Position numbers and translations under genes: made by a program. A stretch of DNA of 64,000 nt from contig NZ_BSFC01000003.1 in assembly GCF_027922145.1 (NCBI RefSeq), forward strand, positions 1 through 64,000, written 5' to 3'. The notes under the pieces were generated by a model. It made no database searches, had not been told where the DNA came from, and worked only from the letters and a program-made list of their open reading frames with translations. This document shows positions 16,663 to 27,420 of the stretch, piece after piece. This DNA is from Novosphingobium resinovorum (GTDB lineage: Bacteria; Pseudomonadota; Alphaproteobacteria; Sphingomonadales; Sphingomonadaceae). Within the stretch, counting starts at the first letter, position 1. Every line of letters starts with the position of its first letter.

Positions 16663-17246
16663 GTCCCCGCGTCCGAGCCGTACTTTTCCTGAAGCTCGTA
16701 CGGCTGGTTCTTGCGCACCGTGCTTGCGGTCAGGGTACGCTGCGAGGTCGAGTTGGGAACGAACGGCACGATGAACACCGGGGTATAGGTCACCGTCGCC
16801 GTGTAGAGCACGACGTCGTTGCCGCCGCCGTTGTCGCTGGTGCCGACGTCCGCATCCCACTTTCCGTTCCGGTTCTCGTCGGTGTAGGTTTCGCCATTGT
16901 CGCACTTGCCGTTGGCGTTCTTGTCGTTCCACGTCTCGGCGCGCTTGAGGTCGGCGAAATCGTAATAGCTGGAACGCTTGAAAGTGACCGTCGCGCCCGG
17001 CGCCACGCGCTGGACCATGGCGGTGACATAGTTGTCGGCCTTGGTGGTGTCGGCGATTTCCAGCCCGTCCTGGCGCGAGGCCTCCTCGACCGCGCCGTGG
17101 AGGATCGCGGTGAGATAGGCCCTGTGCGCCATGTCGTAGATGCCGATCAGCAGCAACAGGAGCACCGGCGCGGCGACGGCGAACTCGATCACCGCCGAGC
17201 CGCGCTCGCCCGCCCGGAGGCGACGGAGCAGCGCCGCCGCCGTCAT
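16653..17246 (-). CDS. TadE-like pseudopilin with calcium-loop-like repeats
   Basis: A 197-residue protein with an N-terminal pseudopilin segment (GERGSAVIEFAVAAPVLLLL). In the periplasmic part, two aspartate/asparagine-rich loops (NDKNANGKCDNGE and TDENRNGKWDAD, about residues 107-130) resemble calcium-binding loops of dockerin or thrombospondin-3 type. The start at 17246 forms an ATGA overlap with the upstream vWA gene. A minor-pilin or surface-adhesion role is inferred from the family. Confidence 0.75.
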   Translation of the reverse strand: MTAAALLRRLRAGERGSAVIEFAVAAPVLLLLLIGIYDMAHRAYLTAILHGAVEEASRQDGLEIADTTKADNYVTAMVQRVAPGATVTFKRSSYYDFADLKRAETWNDKNANGKCDNGETYTDENRNGKWDADVGTSDNGGGNDVVLYTATVTYTPVFIVPFVPNSTSQRTLTASTVRKNQPYELQEKYGSDAGTCS

Positions 17247-19006
17247 TGCACGACCCTCAGTTCGCCGACCTGCTTGGCGATCTCCTGGAACGCGGTGTTG
17301 AGATCGGCTGCACTGTTCGCGGTGAACGAACTGTCGTCGGACGCACAAGTCGTGAGGTCGGTGCTGAGCGTGGACGTGAACGCCACCACCCATACGCGGA
17401 TGCCCTTGGCCTTGATCGCCTCGCATGTCGCGAGGAAACGCTGGGTATGGCGCTTCTCGTCGTCGGTGGAGCCGTCGCTGGTGACGCGGCGGTCCCAGTA
17501 TTCCATGCCCCAGGCCTGTGCGATGGTGTAGTTCGGCTCCATCTCGCCGTCGGTCATGAAGATCAGGTGGCGCGAGACCTTGCCGCCGTTGCTGGGCTCA
17601 TCGCTGTTCAGCGTGGACCACATGCCCTGCTGCGACATCAGGCGGCCGCCCCAGATCATGCCGATGTCGAGATACGTGCCGCCGACGGCCTGAAGCGAAT
17701 CCGCGACCGTGTTGAACTCGCTCTGCGACATCCTCGCCAGCAGCCGGGACTCGACGGGGCAATAGTCCCCTGCGCTGCCGCCGTTGTGGGTCGATGCCGT
17801 GGTGTAGTAGCTGTAGTCGTTCCAGCGGCGGTAGGAAACCTCCGGCCAGAGCGGGCGCCACTTCGTCTTGTCGTCGGAGGTCGGTGCGGTATCGAGGTCG
17901 AGGTCCAGCGCCGCCTTGGGCGTGATGCCGGCGGTCGCGGAATACTTGAAGGTGGACTGGGCGACGGTGTCGCGCTCCTGGATGCAGCCGTCCCAGCTGG
18001 AGGACACGTTGCCGCCGGTGCTGCCGGTGGGTGTGTTGACCGTCGCGAAGGTCTTGAACTTGCTCGTATCGTAGGCGATCTGGCGATAGTTCAATTCATA
18101 GGCAGCGTCGGCCGTGCGCGAATAGATATAGTAGCTCCCGCCCGAGACATCGCATTTATACTGCGTACTGCGCTGGTACTTCTGGCTTTTTGACGTGACA
18201 TCGCCATCCACCGTCGCCGCAGGAACATCGCCCCCGCAGGAACTGGAACTGTAGCTCTTGCTCGAGTATTTGCTCCAGCTGCCGTAAGTGACGCTGCCGG
18301 TCGGTTCGTAAGCGCGAGACTGGTAGGAATAGCTGTCGACGATGTAGTTGCTGCTGATCGCGGTCAGCAACTTGCCGACGTTCACGGTCGAGCTGAACGG
18401 TACGAAGCCATAGCGCACGCGCGCGTTGCTGTTGGCGGTGGCGTTGTAGATCGTCGTGTAGAAGTTCTTCATCGCCGCGCGCAGCGCCTGGATGCGCGTC
18501 TGCGAGCCCGACAGCGTGTAGTCCATCGAACCGGTCGTATCGAGCACCATCATGATGTCGGAGTTGCCCACGCCCATCGAACTGCCGCAGGTCACGCTGA
18601 TATTGAAGGCGTCCTTGCCGAAGATGCGCATCAGCAGGGTGTCGAGCACCGTCGTCGCGGTGCCGGTGATGGTCTGCCCGTTATCCGTCGAAGTCGCGTC
18701 GAACGCCGTGGACCTCGTGCCCTGCTGCGCGTCGCTGAAGTTCGTGTTGAAATAGTCGGTCGCGACTTTCTTCGATGCGGCGTCGAAACCCGCCGTCGTC
18801 ACCGTACGCCGCCCCGCCAGCACCGCCGCGTCGCAAGCCGACTGGATCTGTTCACGCACGAGATAATCGCGGCTCAGGTCCACCGCCGAGCCCACCACCA
18901 CGGCCGCCACGAGCATGCCGATCGCAGCGATCGGTAGGATGTTGCCAGCGGAATCGCGCAGAACGCTGCGAACGACCTTGGCGGGATAGTGACATGCTTG
19001 ACGCAT
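17243..19006 (-). CDS. TadG-like pilus assembly protein with vWA domain
   Basis: A 587-residue protein. The N-terminus resembles the Tad/Flp-associated leader (LRDSAGNILPIAAIGMLVAA) and gives one membrane helix. A von Willebrand factor A domain follows; its MIDAS motif is VLDTTGSMDY near residue 155, a threonine variant of DxSxS. The MIDAS aspartate/threonines later in the domain are less clear (FMTDGEM near residue 485). The long insert is rich in Tyr, Ser and Gly. First gene of the three-gene unit. Probably membrane-anchored and facing the periplasm or cell surface. Confidence 0.8.
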   Translation of the reverse strand: MRQACHYPAKVVRSVLRDSAGNILPIAAIGMLVAAVVVGSAVDLSRDYLVREQIQSACDAAVLAGRRTVTTAGFDAASKKVATDYFNTNFSDAQQGTRSTAFDATSTDNGQTITGTATTVLDTLLMRIFGKDAFNISVTCGSSMGVGNSDIMMVLDTTGSMDYTLSGSQTRIQALRAAMKNFYTTIYNATANSNARVRYGFVPFSSTVNVGKLLTAISSNYIVDSYSYQSRAYEPTGSVTYGSWSKYSSKSYSSSSCGGDVPAATVDGDVTSKSQKYQRSTQYKCDVSGGSYYIYSRTADAAYELNYRQIAYDTSKFKTFATVNTPTGSTGGNVSSSWDGCIQERDTVAQSTFKYSATAGITPKAALDLDLDTAPTSDDKTKWRPLWPEVSYRRWNDYSYYTTASTHNGGSAGDYCPVESRLLARMSQSEFNTVADSLQAVGGTYLDIGMIWGGRLMSQQGMWSTLNSDEPSNGGKVSRHLIFMTDGEMEPNYTIAQAWGMEYWDRRVTSDGSTDDEKRHTQRFLATCEAIKAKGIRVWVVAFTSTLSTDLTTCASDDSSFTANSAADLNTAFQEIAKQVGELRVVQ

Positions 19007-19136
19007 CGTAAACCAGGCTCGCTCTTGGAATTGCCCCGATAATCCCTTGCCGATACCAGCAATGTCTTAAGGAAGTTTTTGCGCGCGCCGCTTCGCGTCC
19101 TGCGGCAGCCCGCGGCGAAAATATTTCGGCTCGCCG

Positions 19137-19161
19137 GGAACCGGGGAACGCCATTAACGTT
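19137..19161 (+). promoter_or_regulatory. Candidate sigma-EcfG (general stress response) promoter
   Basis: GGAAC at 19137-19141 and CGTT at 19158-19161 are separated by exactly 16 bases, matching the consensus for the alphaproteobacterial general stress sigma factor EcfG. It lies about 80 bases before the hybrid kinase gene and points at it. The rest of the 234-base gap to the divergent pilus gene shows no gene. Confidence 0.6.
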
Positions 19162-19240
19162 ATTCGAGCTGATCCGGGGACCGCGCGTGATGGGGGAGCG
19201 GTCCGGCTGAAGCGGTTCTGTACCCCCGCGAGACGAGTGA

Positions 19241-22200
19241 ATGGCAACCGCCCGCGGACTGGATTCCACCAAATTTCTCTACATCCTGCTACCCATCGTC
19301 ATCGGCCTGACCTTCATCGCCGACACCCGTTTCCCGCTGGGCACCTCGATCTGGGTCATCTACCTGTTGCCGACGGTGCTGTCCTATCTCGCACCGCATC
19401 GGCTTGCGCCCCTTGCCGTGGCCGCCGCGACGACCGTGCTGATCGTGATCGGCTACCAGCTCGCGCCCGAAGGCGTGGCCAAGGAAATCGCGCTCATCAA
19501 CCGCACCCTGGGCACGATCACCAACCTGACGCTGGCCGGCATCGGTGCCGCGTTCATCAGCTACCGCAATTCCGCGCGGGCCTTGCAGGCCCTGCGTGAA
19601 GGCGAAGCGAAGCTGGCGCGGGAGACGACCGGAAACCTCTCCCTCGACGACCTCTCGCACCGCGTGATCAGTTTCCTTGCCGACCGTTTCGGCGCGGCGG
19701 CGGGGATCGTCTATGTCAATGACGAAGGCGCCTTTCGCCGCGTCGCCAGCTACGGCGTGCCCAAAGGTGCCGGGGTTCCCGACCAGCTCGCGCCCGACGA
19801 CGGCCTGCTTGCCGAAGTAATCCGCGACGGGCGCACCCGTACGATCGCGAAGGCCCCTGCCGGCTATCTCTCGTTCGGGACCGCGCTCGGGCAGTCGCCG
19901 CTGGACCGTCTGGTACTCGGCGCGGCCGCGATCGACGGCAAGGTCAATGCCGTCATCGAACTCGGCTTCCTTGACACGCCCGAGGCCCGCCCCGAAGACG
20001 CGCCCCGCTTCCTCGACACGATTTCCGGCGCGGTCGGCCTCTCGCTGCGCTCCGCCAAATACCGCGCGCGGCTGGAGCACCTGCTCTCCGAAACCCAACA
20101 GCAGGCCGAGGAACTCGCCAACCAGAGCGAGGAACTGCGCGCCACCAACGACGAACTGGAAGCGCAGGCCAAGGCCCTGCAGAATTCCCAGACCGAACTC
20201 GAAGCCCAGCAGGCCGAGCTGGAGCGCTCGAACGCCCAGCTGGAGGAACAGGCGACTTCGCTCGAAGCCCAGCGCGACGAACTGACCCGCGCCCAGACGA
20301 TGCTGCGCGGCCAGACCGAGGATCTGGAACAGGCGAGCCGCTACAAGAGCGAATTCCTCGCCAACATGAGCCATGAGCTGCGCACGCCGCTCAACTCGCT
20401 GCTGATCATGGCGCGCCTGCTGGCCGACAATCGCGGCGGCAACCTCTCGTCCGAGCAGGTCCGCTTTGCCGAGACGATCGAGACTTCGGGCAACGACCTG
20501 CTGGCGCTGATCAACGACGTGCTCGACATTTCCAAGATCGAAGCAGGCAAGCTGGAGCTGGAACCGCGCACCGTCCCGGTCGCCGCGATCCTCGCCAAGC
20601 TGCGCGATACGTTCGCCCCCGCCGCCGCCAAGCGCGGCCTGGAACTGCGCATCGCCGACGTGGCGGGCGAAATCGAGACCGACCCGCTGCGGCTGGAGCA
20701 AGTGCTCAAGAACTTCCTGTCGAACGCGATCAAGTTCACCGAGCGCGGCCACGTCGCCATCGAGGTCGGCCGTGCCGCCGGGAACGTCGCCTTCACCGTG
20801 CGCGACACCGGCACCGGCATCCCCGCCGACAAGCAGGGCGCGATCTTCGAGGCGTTCCGTCAAGCCGACGGCGGCATCGCCCGCAAGTACGGCGGCACCG
20901 GCCTCGGCCTCTCGATCTCGCGCGAGTTGTCGCAGTTGCTCGGCGGCACGATCTCGCTGGAGAGCGAGCCCGGCAAGGGCAGCGCCTTCACCATCACCCT
21001 GCCCGAGCACTTCGACGCCGAAGCCGCGCCCGAACAGGTCCGCCGCCCCTCGCCCACACCGCTTGCCACGTCGCCGACGCCCGCGCCGACGGCCCCGCGC
21101 CGCCTCGCAGCCATTGCCGACGACCGCGAGACGCTCAGCGGCGATTCGCGCGTGATCCTCATCGTCGAGGACGATCCGGCCTTCGCCGGCATCCTTGCCG
21201 AACTCGCGCACGAAGTCGGCTTCTCGTGCCTGATCGCCGGGACCGCCGACGAAGGCGCCCTGCTCGCGCGTCAGTACCTGCCGCAGGCGGTGATCCTCGA
21301 CATGCACCTGCCCGATCACACCGGGCTCTCGGTGCTCGACCGCATCAAGCGCGACGCCCGCACCCGCCATATCCCGGTCCATATCGTCTCGGCCGACCAT
21401 GACGATCATGCGGCGCTTGCCAGCGGCGCGGTCGGCTACCTGTTCAAGCCGGTCAGCCGCGACACTCTGGTCGACATGCTCGAAGGGCTGGAGGCGCGCA
21501 TGTCGCAGCGCCTGCGCCGCGTGCTGGTGGTCGAGGACGACGCCCAGCAGGCCGAGGCGATCCACCACCTGCTCGCCTCGCGCGATGTCGAGACGGTGGA
21601 GGTCCACTCCGCCGCCGAATGCCTGGGCAGCCTCGGCACCGAGACGTTCGACTGCATGGTGCTCGACCTCAACCTGCCCGACATGTCGGGGCTGGACCTG
21701 CTCGAACGCCTTTCGCACGACGAGAGCGTCGGCTTCCCGCCGGTGATCGTCTACACCGGCCGCGACCTCTCCCCCGAAGAGGAGATGCGGCTGCGGCGCT
21801 ATTCCAAGTCGATCATCGTCAAGGGCGCCAAGAGCCCCGAACGCCTGCTCGACGAGGTCACGCTGTTCCTCCACCAGGTCGTCTCCGAACTGCCGCAGGA
21901 AAAGCAGCAGCTGCTCGCCCGCTCGCTGGGCCGCGATCAGGCGCTGGAAGGCCGCCAGATTCTGGTGGTCGAGGACGACATCCGCAACGTCTACGCGCTG
22001 ACCTCGGTGCTGGAACCGCACGGCGTCGGGGTACGCATCGCCCGCAACGGGATCGAGGCGCTGAACGAACTCGCCCGCAGCGCCGACAGCGACGGGGCGC
22101 CGGTCGATCTCGTGCTGATGGACGTGATGATGCCCGAGATGGACGGGCTGACCTGCATGAAAGAGATCCGCAAGGACCCGCAGTGGTCGCGCCTGCCGAT

Positions 22201-22333
22201 CATCGCGCTCACCGCCAAAGCCATGGAGCGCGACCACCGCGAATGTATCGACGCGGGCGCCAACGACTATCTTTCGAAGCCGCTCGACATCGACAAGCTG
22301 CTCAGCCTCGTGCGCGTGTGGATGCCGCGATGA
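19241..22333 (+). CDS. Membrane hybrid histidine kinase with three receiver domains
   Basis: A 1030-residue signalling protein. Order: three or four membrane helices (residues about 8-105), a GAF-like domain (about 130-285), a glutamine/glutamate-rich coiled coil (about 285-365), HisKA with the phospho-histidine in NMSHELRTPLN (His378), HATPase (about 480-600; GTGIPAD, GGTGLGLSI), then receivers 1 (VEDDP, acceptor Asp687), 2 (VEDDAQQ, near Asp808) and 3 (VEDDIRN, LMDVMMPEMDG, near 960). This suits a multi-step phosphorelay. First gene of an operon with CheR, a HRXXN kinase and a phosphatase. Confidence 0.9.
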   Translation: MATARGLDSTKFLYILLPIVIGLTFIADTRFPLGTSIWVIYLLPTVLSYLAPHRLAPLAVAAATTVLIVIGYQLAPEGVAKEIALINRTLGTITNLTLAGIGAAFISYRNSARALQALREGEAKLARETTGNLSLDDLSHRVISFLADRFGAAAGIVYVNDEGAFRRVASYGVPKGAGVPDQLAPDDGLLAEVIRDGRTRTIAKAPAGYLSFGTALGQSPLDRLVLGAAAIDGKVNAVIELGFLDTPEARPEDAPRFLDTISGAVGLSLRSAKYRARLEHLLSETQQQAEELANQSEELRATNDELEAQAKALQNSQTELEAQQAELERSNAQLEEQATSLEAQRDELTRAQTMLRGQTEDLEQASRYKSEFLANMSHELRTPLNSLLIMARLLADNRGGNLSSEQVRFAETIETSGNDLLALINDVLDISKIEAGKLELEPRTVPVAAILAKLRDTFAPAAAKRGLELRIADVAGEIETDPLRLEQVLKNFLSNAIKFTERGHVAIEVGRAAGNVAFTVRDTGTGIPADKQGAIFEAFRQADGGIARKYGGTGLGLSISRELSQLLGGTISLESEPGKGSAFTITLPEHFDAEAAPEQVRRPSPTPLATSPTPAPTAPRRLAAIADDRETLSGDSRVILIVEDDPAFAGILAELAHEVGFSCLIAGTADEGALLARQYLPQAVILDMHLPDHTGLSVLDRIKRDARTRHIPVHIVSADHDDHAALASGAVGYLFKPVSRDTLVDMLEGLEARMSQRLRRVLVVEDDAQQAEAIHHLLASRDVETVEVHSAAECLGSLGTETFDCMVLDLNLPDMSGLDLLERLSHDESVGFPPVIVYTGRDLSPEEEMRLRRYSKSIIVKGAKSPERLLDEVTLFLHQVVSELPQEKQQLLARSLGRDQALEGRQILVVEDDIRNVYALTSVLEPHGVGVRIARNGIEALNELARSADSDGAPVDLVLMDVMMPEMDGLTCMKEIRKDPQWSRLPIIALTAKAMERDHRECIDAGANDYLSKPLDIDKLLSLVRVWMPR

Positions 22334-22346
22334 TCGGGCGAGAGAG

Positions 22347-23202
22347 ATGATGGTCATCCGCTCCGGCGACAGCCTGAACGACATCGAACTGGACCTCATC
22401 GTCGAGGCCATCTGGCGGCGCTACCAGTACGATTTCCGCGATTATTCGCGCGCCTCGCTGCTGCGCCGCCTCGAACGCGCGCAGGCCCATTTCGGCGTGG
22501 CGCACCTCTCCGGCCTGCTCGACGTGATCCTCCACGATTCCGCCAGCCTGCCGGTGCTGATCGGCTTCCTGACCATCCAGGTCAGCGACATGTTCCGCGA
22601 CCCCGAATATTTCCGAATGATCCGCGAGACGGTGATCCCCCACCTCGCCACATGGCCGACGATCAAGGTGTGGATCGCGGGCTGCGCCAACGGCGAGGAG
22701 TTCTACTCCCTCGCCATCCTGTTCCGCGAGGCGGGGCTGGAGGATCGCACGATGTTCTACTGCACCGACATCAGCCGCCCCGCGCTGGCCAAGGCCGAGG
22801 CAGGCATCTTCGATATCGAGCGCATTGCCGGCTTCTCGCGCAATTACCGCGAGGCGGGCGGCAAGGGTTCGCTTTCGGACTACTACACCGCCAACAGCAA
22901 CGTCGCCCGCTTCGATCCGGCGCTGCGCCGCCGCGCGGTCTTCGCCGACCACAACCTCGCCAGCGATGCGGTGTTCTCCGAGGTCCAGCTGGTGTCGAGC
23001 CGCAACGTGCTGATCTATTTCGACCGCGCCCTGCAGGACCGCGCGCTCGGCCTCTTCGCCCAGTCGCTGCCGCCCGGCGGCTTCCTCGGCCTCGGCTCCA
23101 AGGAGACCGTCGCGTTCTCGGCGGAGACCGAGTGCTTTTCAGACTTCGCCCCGGCCGAGAAAATCTGGCGGCGCACCACGCACGATGTGCAGGAGGCCGC
23201 CT

Positions 23203-23213
<11 letters not shown>
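22347..23213 (+). CDS. CheR-type protein-glutamate methyltransferase
   Basis: A 288-residue SAM-dependent methyltransferase of the CheR family. It has an N-terminal helical domain, the SAM-binding motif WIAGCANGEEFYSLA (usually GEEPYS, so Phe replaces Pro) and the C-terminal SRNVLIYFD. CheR normally methylates glutamates of chemoreceptors. No chemoreceptor, CheA, CheW or CheB lies nearby; in sphingomonads CheR domains often accompany hybrid kinases. It begins 13 bases after the hybrid kinase. ATG 22350 is an equally possible start. Confidence 0.87.
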
Positions 23214-25032
<1,819 letters not shown>

Positions 25033-25064
25033 CGGAGCGGGCCGGTCACGCTATCGCGAGGGAC

Positions 25065-25535
25065 ATGTCGCATGTTCCCTCCGTCCTGTTCGTCTGCCTC
25101 GGCAACATCTGCCGCTCTCCCCTCGCCGAAGCCGCGCTGCGCCACGAGGCCGAGCGCGCCCGGCTGGAGGTGCTCGTCGATTCGGCCGGCACCGGGTCAT
25201 GGCATGTCGGCAAGGGACCGGACCCGCGCTCCTGCGCCGAGGCCGCGCGCCACGGCATCGACATCCACTCCTACCGCGCGCGGCAGGTAAAGGCGCAGGA
25301 CTTCCGCCGTTTCGACCGCATCGTCGCGCTCGACGCCTCCAACCTCGCCGACTTGCGCCGCATCGCGCCCTCCGATGGCGAGGCGCGCCTGTCGCTGCTG
25401 CTCGACCACGTGCCGGGGCTGGAGGGGCAGGACGTGGCCGATCCGTACTACGGCGGGCCGGAAGGGTTCGAGTCGACGTGGGAGCAGGTCAGCGCGGCGG
25501 CACGGGCGCTGGTGGCAGAGTTGAAGGCGCGATAG
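25065..25535 (+). CDS. Low-molecular-weight protein tyrosine phosphatase
   Basis: A 156-residue phosphatase. The P-loop is CLGNICRSP (CX5R(S)) at the very N-terminus, and the general-acid region DPYYGG lies near the C-terminus, as the family requires. It removes phosphate from protein tyrosines; in bacteria often a regulator of polysaccharide kinases. ATG 25065 places the P-loop at the usual distance from the start; a GTG at 25029 overlapping the previous stop is possible. It follows the kinase gene closely and may share its promoter. Confidence 0.9.
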   Translation: MSHVPSVLFVCLGNICRSPLAEAALRHEAERARLEVLVDSAGTGSWHVGKGPDPRSCAEAARHGIDIHSYRARQVKAQDFRRFDRIVALDASNLADLRRIAPSDGEARLSLLLDHVPGLEGQDVADPYYGGPEGFESTWEQVSAAARALVAELKAR

Positions 25536-25640
25536 GCCCACCCCGCTGCGACTAAGGCCTGCGGCCTAAGCCTCCCGGCCCTCCCGCTTGCGGGAGGGCC
25601 GGGAGGCTTGGTCCGAAGGACCTAGCCGGACGGGGTGGGC
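25536..25640. repeat. Inverted repeat, family B copy 1
   Basis: Outer arms GCCCACCCCG and CGGGGTGGGC enclose an inner hairpin built on GGCCCTCCCGC. Related elements occur at 27250 and 53301. It lies between convergent genes and could also end transcription, but no T-run follows the inner hairpin. Confidence 0.8.
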
Positions 25641-25654
25641 CTGACGGCAAGCCA

Positions 25655-26245
25655 CTACCCCTGCTCCCGCATCCAGTACTGCATCGGCTTCGGACGATCG
25701 CCCTCATCCCGGTGGTCCTTCCACGCCAGTTCGGTGACCAGTCCCTCGACCGGCACATACCCGCGCCTGCGCCAGAACCCGTCGAGCGGCACGTACCCCT
25801 CCGGAAGGTCCGGATGATCGAGAGGCCGCACAACCGCCGCGAACGTCGTCGCCTTCGCACCGCACCGCCGCGCCTGGGCCTCGCGATGGTCGAAGAAGGC
25901 ATGGCCGATGCCCTGCCCGCGATATTCCGGCAGCAGCACGGATTCGCCGAAGTAGAAAACCCCCGCCACGTCCAGCCCGCGCGACTCGAAAGGCGCGCGA
26001 AACTCCGCCTTCTGCGCCGCCATGGGAGAGGCCGTCGCCATACCCACGACCCGGGCTCCATCGCGCGCCGCCACCAGCACGGCATTGGCCGCCTCGGCAA
26101 ATTCGCGCAGGTAGCTTTCCTCGTAAGCCTCCGCGCCGTCGTAGAGGTAGGGCCATTCGGCGAAGACCGCGATCCGCAGCTGCGCAAGATCGCCCACGGC
26201 CGCCAGCATCTGCGCCCCCGTCAGCACCTCGATAGTCACGCCCAT
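25655..26245 (-). CDS. GNAT-family N-acetyltransferase
   Basis: A 196-residue GCN5-related acetyltransferase. Acetyl-CoA-binding motif A is [19 protein letters not shown] (about residues 108-127), and the C-terminal GFWRRRGYV matches the end of the fold. The substrate is not recognisable. The ATG at 26245 has GAGGAA upstream and gives a normal GNAT length; the frame extends to 26401 without support. It is divergent from purC. Confidence 0.8.
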   Translation of the reverse strand: MGVTIEVLTGAQMLAAVGDLAQLRIAVFAEWPYLYDGAEAYEESYLREFAEAANAVLVAARDGARVVGMATASPMAAQKAEFRAPFESRGLDVAGVFYFGESVLLPEYRGQGIGHAFFDHREAQARRCGAKATTFAAVVRPLDHPDLPEGYVPLDGFWRRRGYVPVEGLVTELAWKDHRDEGDRPKPMQYWMREQG

Positions 26246-26298
26246 CCGCACAATTCCTCGCTCATCTTCGCCCCGGAGGCCCCTGCCGCGCGGGCAGT

Positions 26299-26326
26299 TT
26301 GCTTTTACACCGGCTTCCATTATATG
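26299..26326 (+). promoter_or_regulatory. Candidate purC promoter
   Basis: TTGCTT (26299-26304) and TATATG (26321-26326) are 16 bases apart, a fair sigma-70-type match, 74 bases before purC. A GC-rich hairpin (CCCCGG/CCGGGG) follows in the leader. I see no riboswitch. Confidence 0.4.
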
Positions 26327-26399
26327 CCCGCTCGAATGCCCCGGCCTTCCCGAAGCGCCGGGGCTTGCTCTTTCGCACGTTTTGCAAGGACCCAAGCGC

Positions 26400-27182
26400 A
26401 TGTCCCGTCGCCGCCAGATCTACGAAGGCAAGGCCAAGATCCTTTACGAAGGCCCCGAGCCCGGCACGCTGATCCAGTACTTCAAGGACGATGCGACCGC
26501 GTTCAATGCCCAGAAGAAGGGCACTATCCAGGGCAAGGGCGTCATCAACAATCGCATCAGCGAGTATGTGTTCACGCGCCTGAACCACATCGGCGTGCCC
26601 AACCACTTCATCCGCCGCCTCAACATGCGCGAGCAGCTGGTCCGCCAGGTCGAGATCATCCCGATCGAGGTCGTGGTGCGCAACGTGGCCGCCGGTTCCA
26701 TCTCCAAGCGCCTCGGCATCCCCGAGGGCGAGATGCTGCCGCACACGCTGATCGAGTATTACTACAAGGACGACGCGCTGGGCGACCCGCTGATCGCCGA
26801 GGAACACATCGCCTGCTTCGGCTGGGCCAACCATGACGAGATGCAGGACATCGCCGCCATGGCGATCCGCGTGAACGACTTCATGGCGGGCATGTTCGCG
26901 GCGATCAACATCCGCCTCGTCGACTTCAAGCTGGAATTCGGGCGCATCTGGGACGGCGACTTCAGCCGCGTGATCCTCGCCGACGAGATCAGCCCCGACG
27001 GCTGCCGCCTGTGGGACATGACCACCGGCGAGAAACTCGACAAGGACCGCTTCCGCCGCGACCTCGGCGGCGAGGAAGAGGCCTACCAGGAAGTCGCCCG
27101 CCGCCTCGGCCTGCTGCAGGACGACAACGGCCCGAGCGAAGTGCTGGACCTGACCAAGCACCGCAAGCTGCGCGGCAAGTAA
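26400..27182 (+). CDS. purC: Phosphoribosylaminoimidazole-succinocarboxamide synthase
   Basis: SAICAR synthetase of 260 residues: it condenses CAIR with aspartate using ATP in de novo purine synthesis. Recognisable stretches are [11 protein letters not shown] (N-terminal ATP grip), [16 protein letters not shown], and the [14 protein letters not shown] signature. Length is typical. The ATG at 26400 has AAGGA nine bases upstream. It is a single gene here, with its own candidate promoter and a strong terminator after it. Confidence 0.97.
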   Translation: MSRRRQIYEGKAKILYEGPEPGTLIQYFKDDATAFNAQKKGTIQGKGVINNRISEYVFTRLNHIGVPNHFIRRLNMREQLVRQVEIIPIEVVVRNVAAGSISKRLGIPEGEMLPHTLIEYYYKDDALGDPLIAEEHIACFGWANHDEMQDIAAMAIRVNDFMAGMFAAINIRLVDFKLEFGRIWDGDFSRVILADEISPDGCRLWDMTTGEKLDKDRFRRDLGGEEEAYQEVARRLGLLQDDNGPSEVLDLTKHRKLRGK

Positions 27183-27207
27183 GCCTCGCAAGGCGTTGAA
27201 TTGAAAG

Positions 27208-27240
27208 GGCGGCGTTCCGGTGGGAGCGCCGCCTTTTTCT
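27208..27240 (+). terminator. Rho-independent terminator of purC
   Basis: GGCGGCGTTCC (27208-27218) pairs with GGAGCGCCGCC over a four-base loop and is followed by TTTTT. It lies 26 bases after the purC stop. Confidence 0.9.
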
Positions 27241-27249
27241 ATGGGCCAC

Positions 27250-27360
27250 GCCCACCCCGTCCGGCTAGGCAGCAAGCTGCCAAGCCTCCCGGCCCTCCCG
27301 CAAGCGGGAAGGCGATGCGTCCTGCTCCCCTCCCGCTTGCGGGAGGGGTTGGGGGTGGGC
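27250..27360. repeat. Inverted repeat, family B copy 2
   Basis: Begins GCCCACCCCG and ends GGGGGTGGGC, with two internal CCCTCCCGC-type hairpins; this looks like a composite of two elements. It lies 60 bases before the M16 peptidase gene, so it may hold or disturb that promoter. Confidence 0.75.
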
Positions 27361-27420
27361 CTTCGCTTCTTGTCACATGCGCCTTGCCTTCGCCTTCCGG
27401 CCTTGGCACTCCTCAAAGCG

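Noticed and set aside
19289..22411. A 1040-residue minus-strand frame opposite the hybrid kinase
   Set aside because: Composition and lack of any domain mark it as an antisense shadow.
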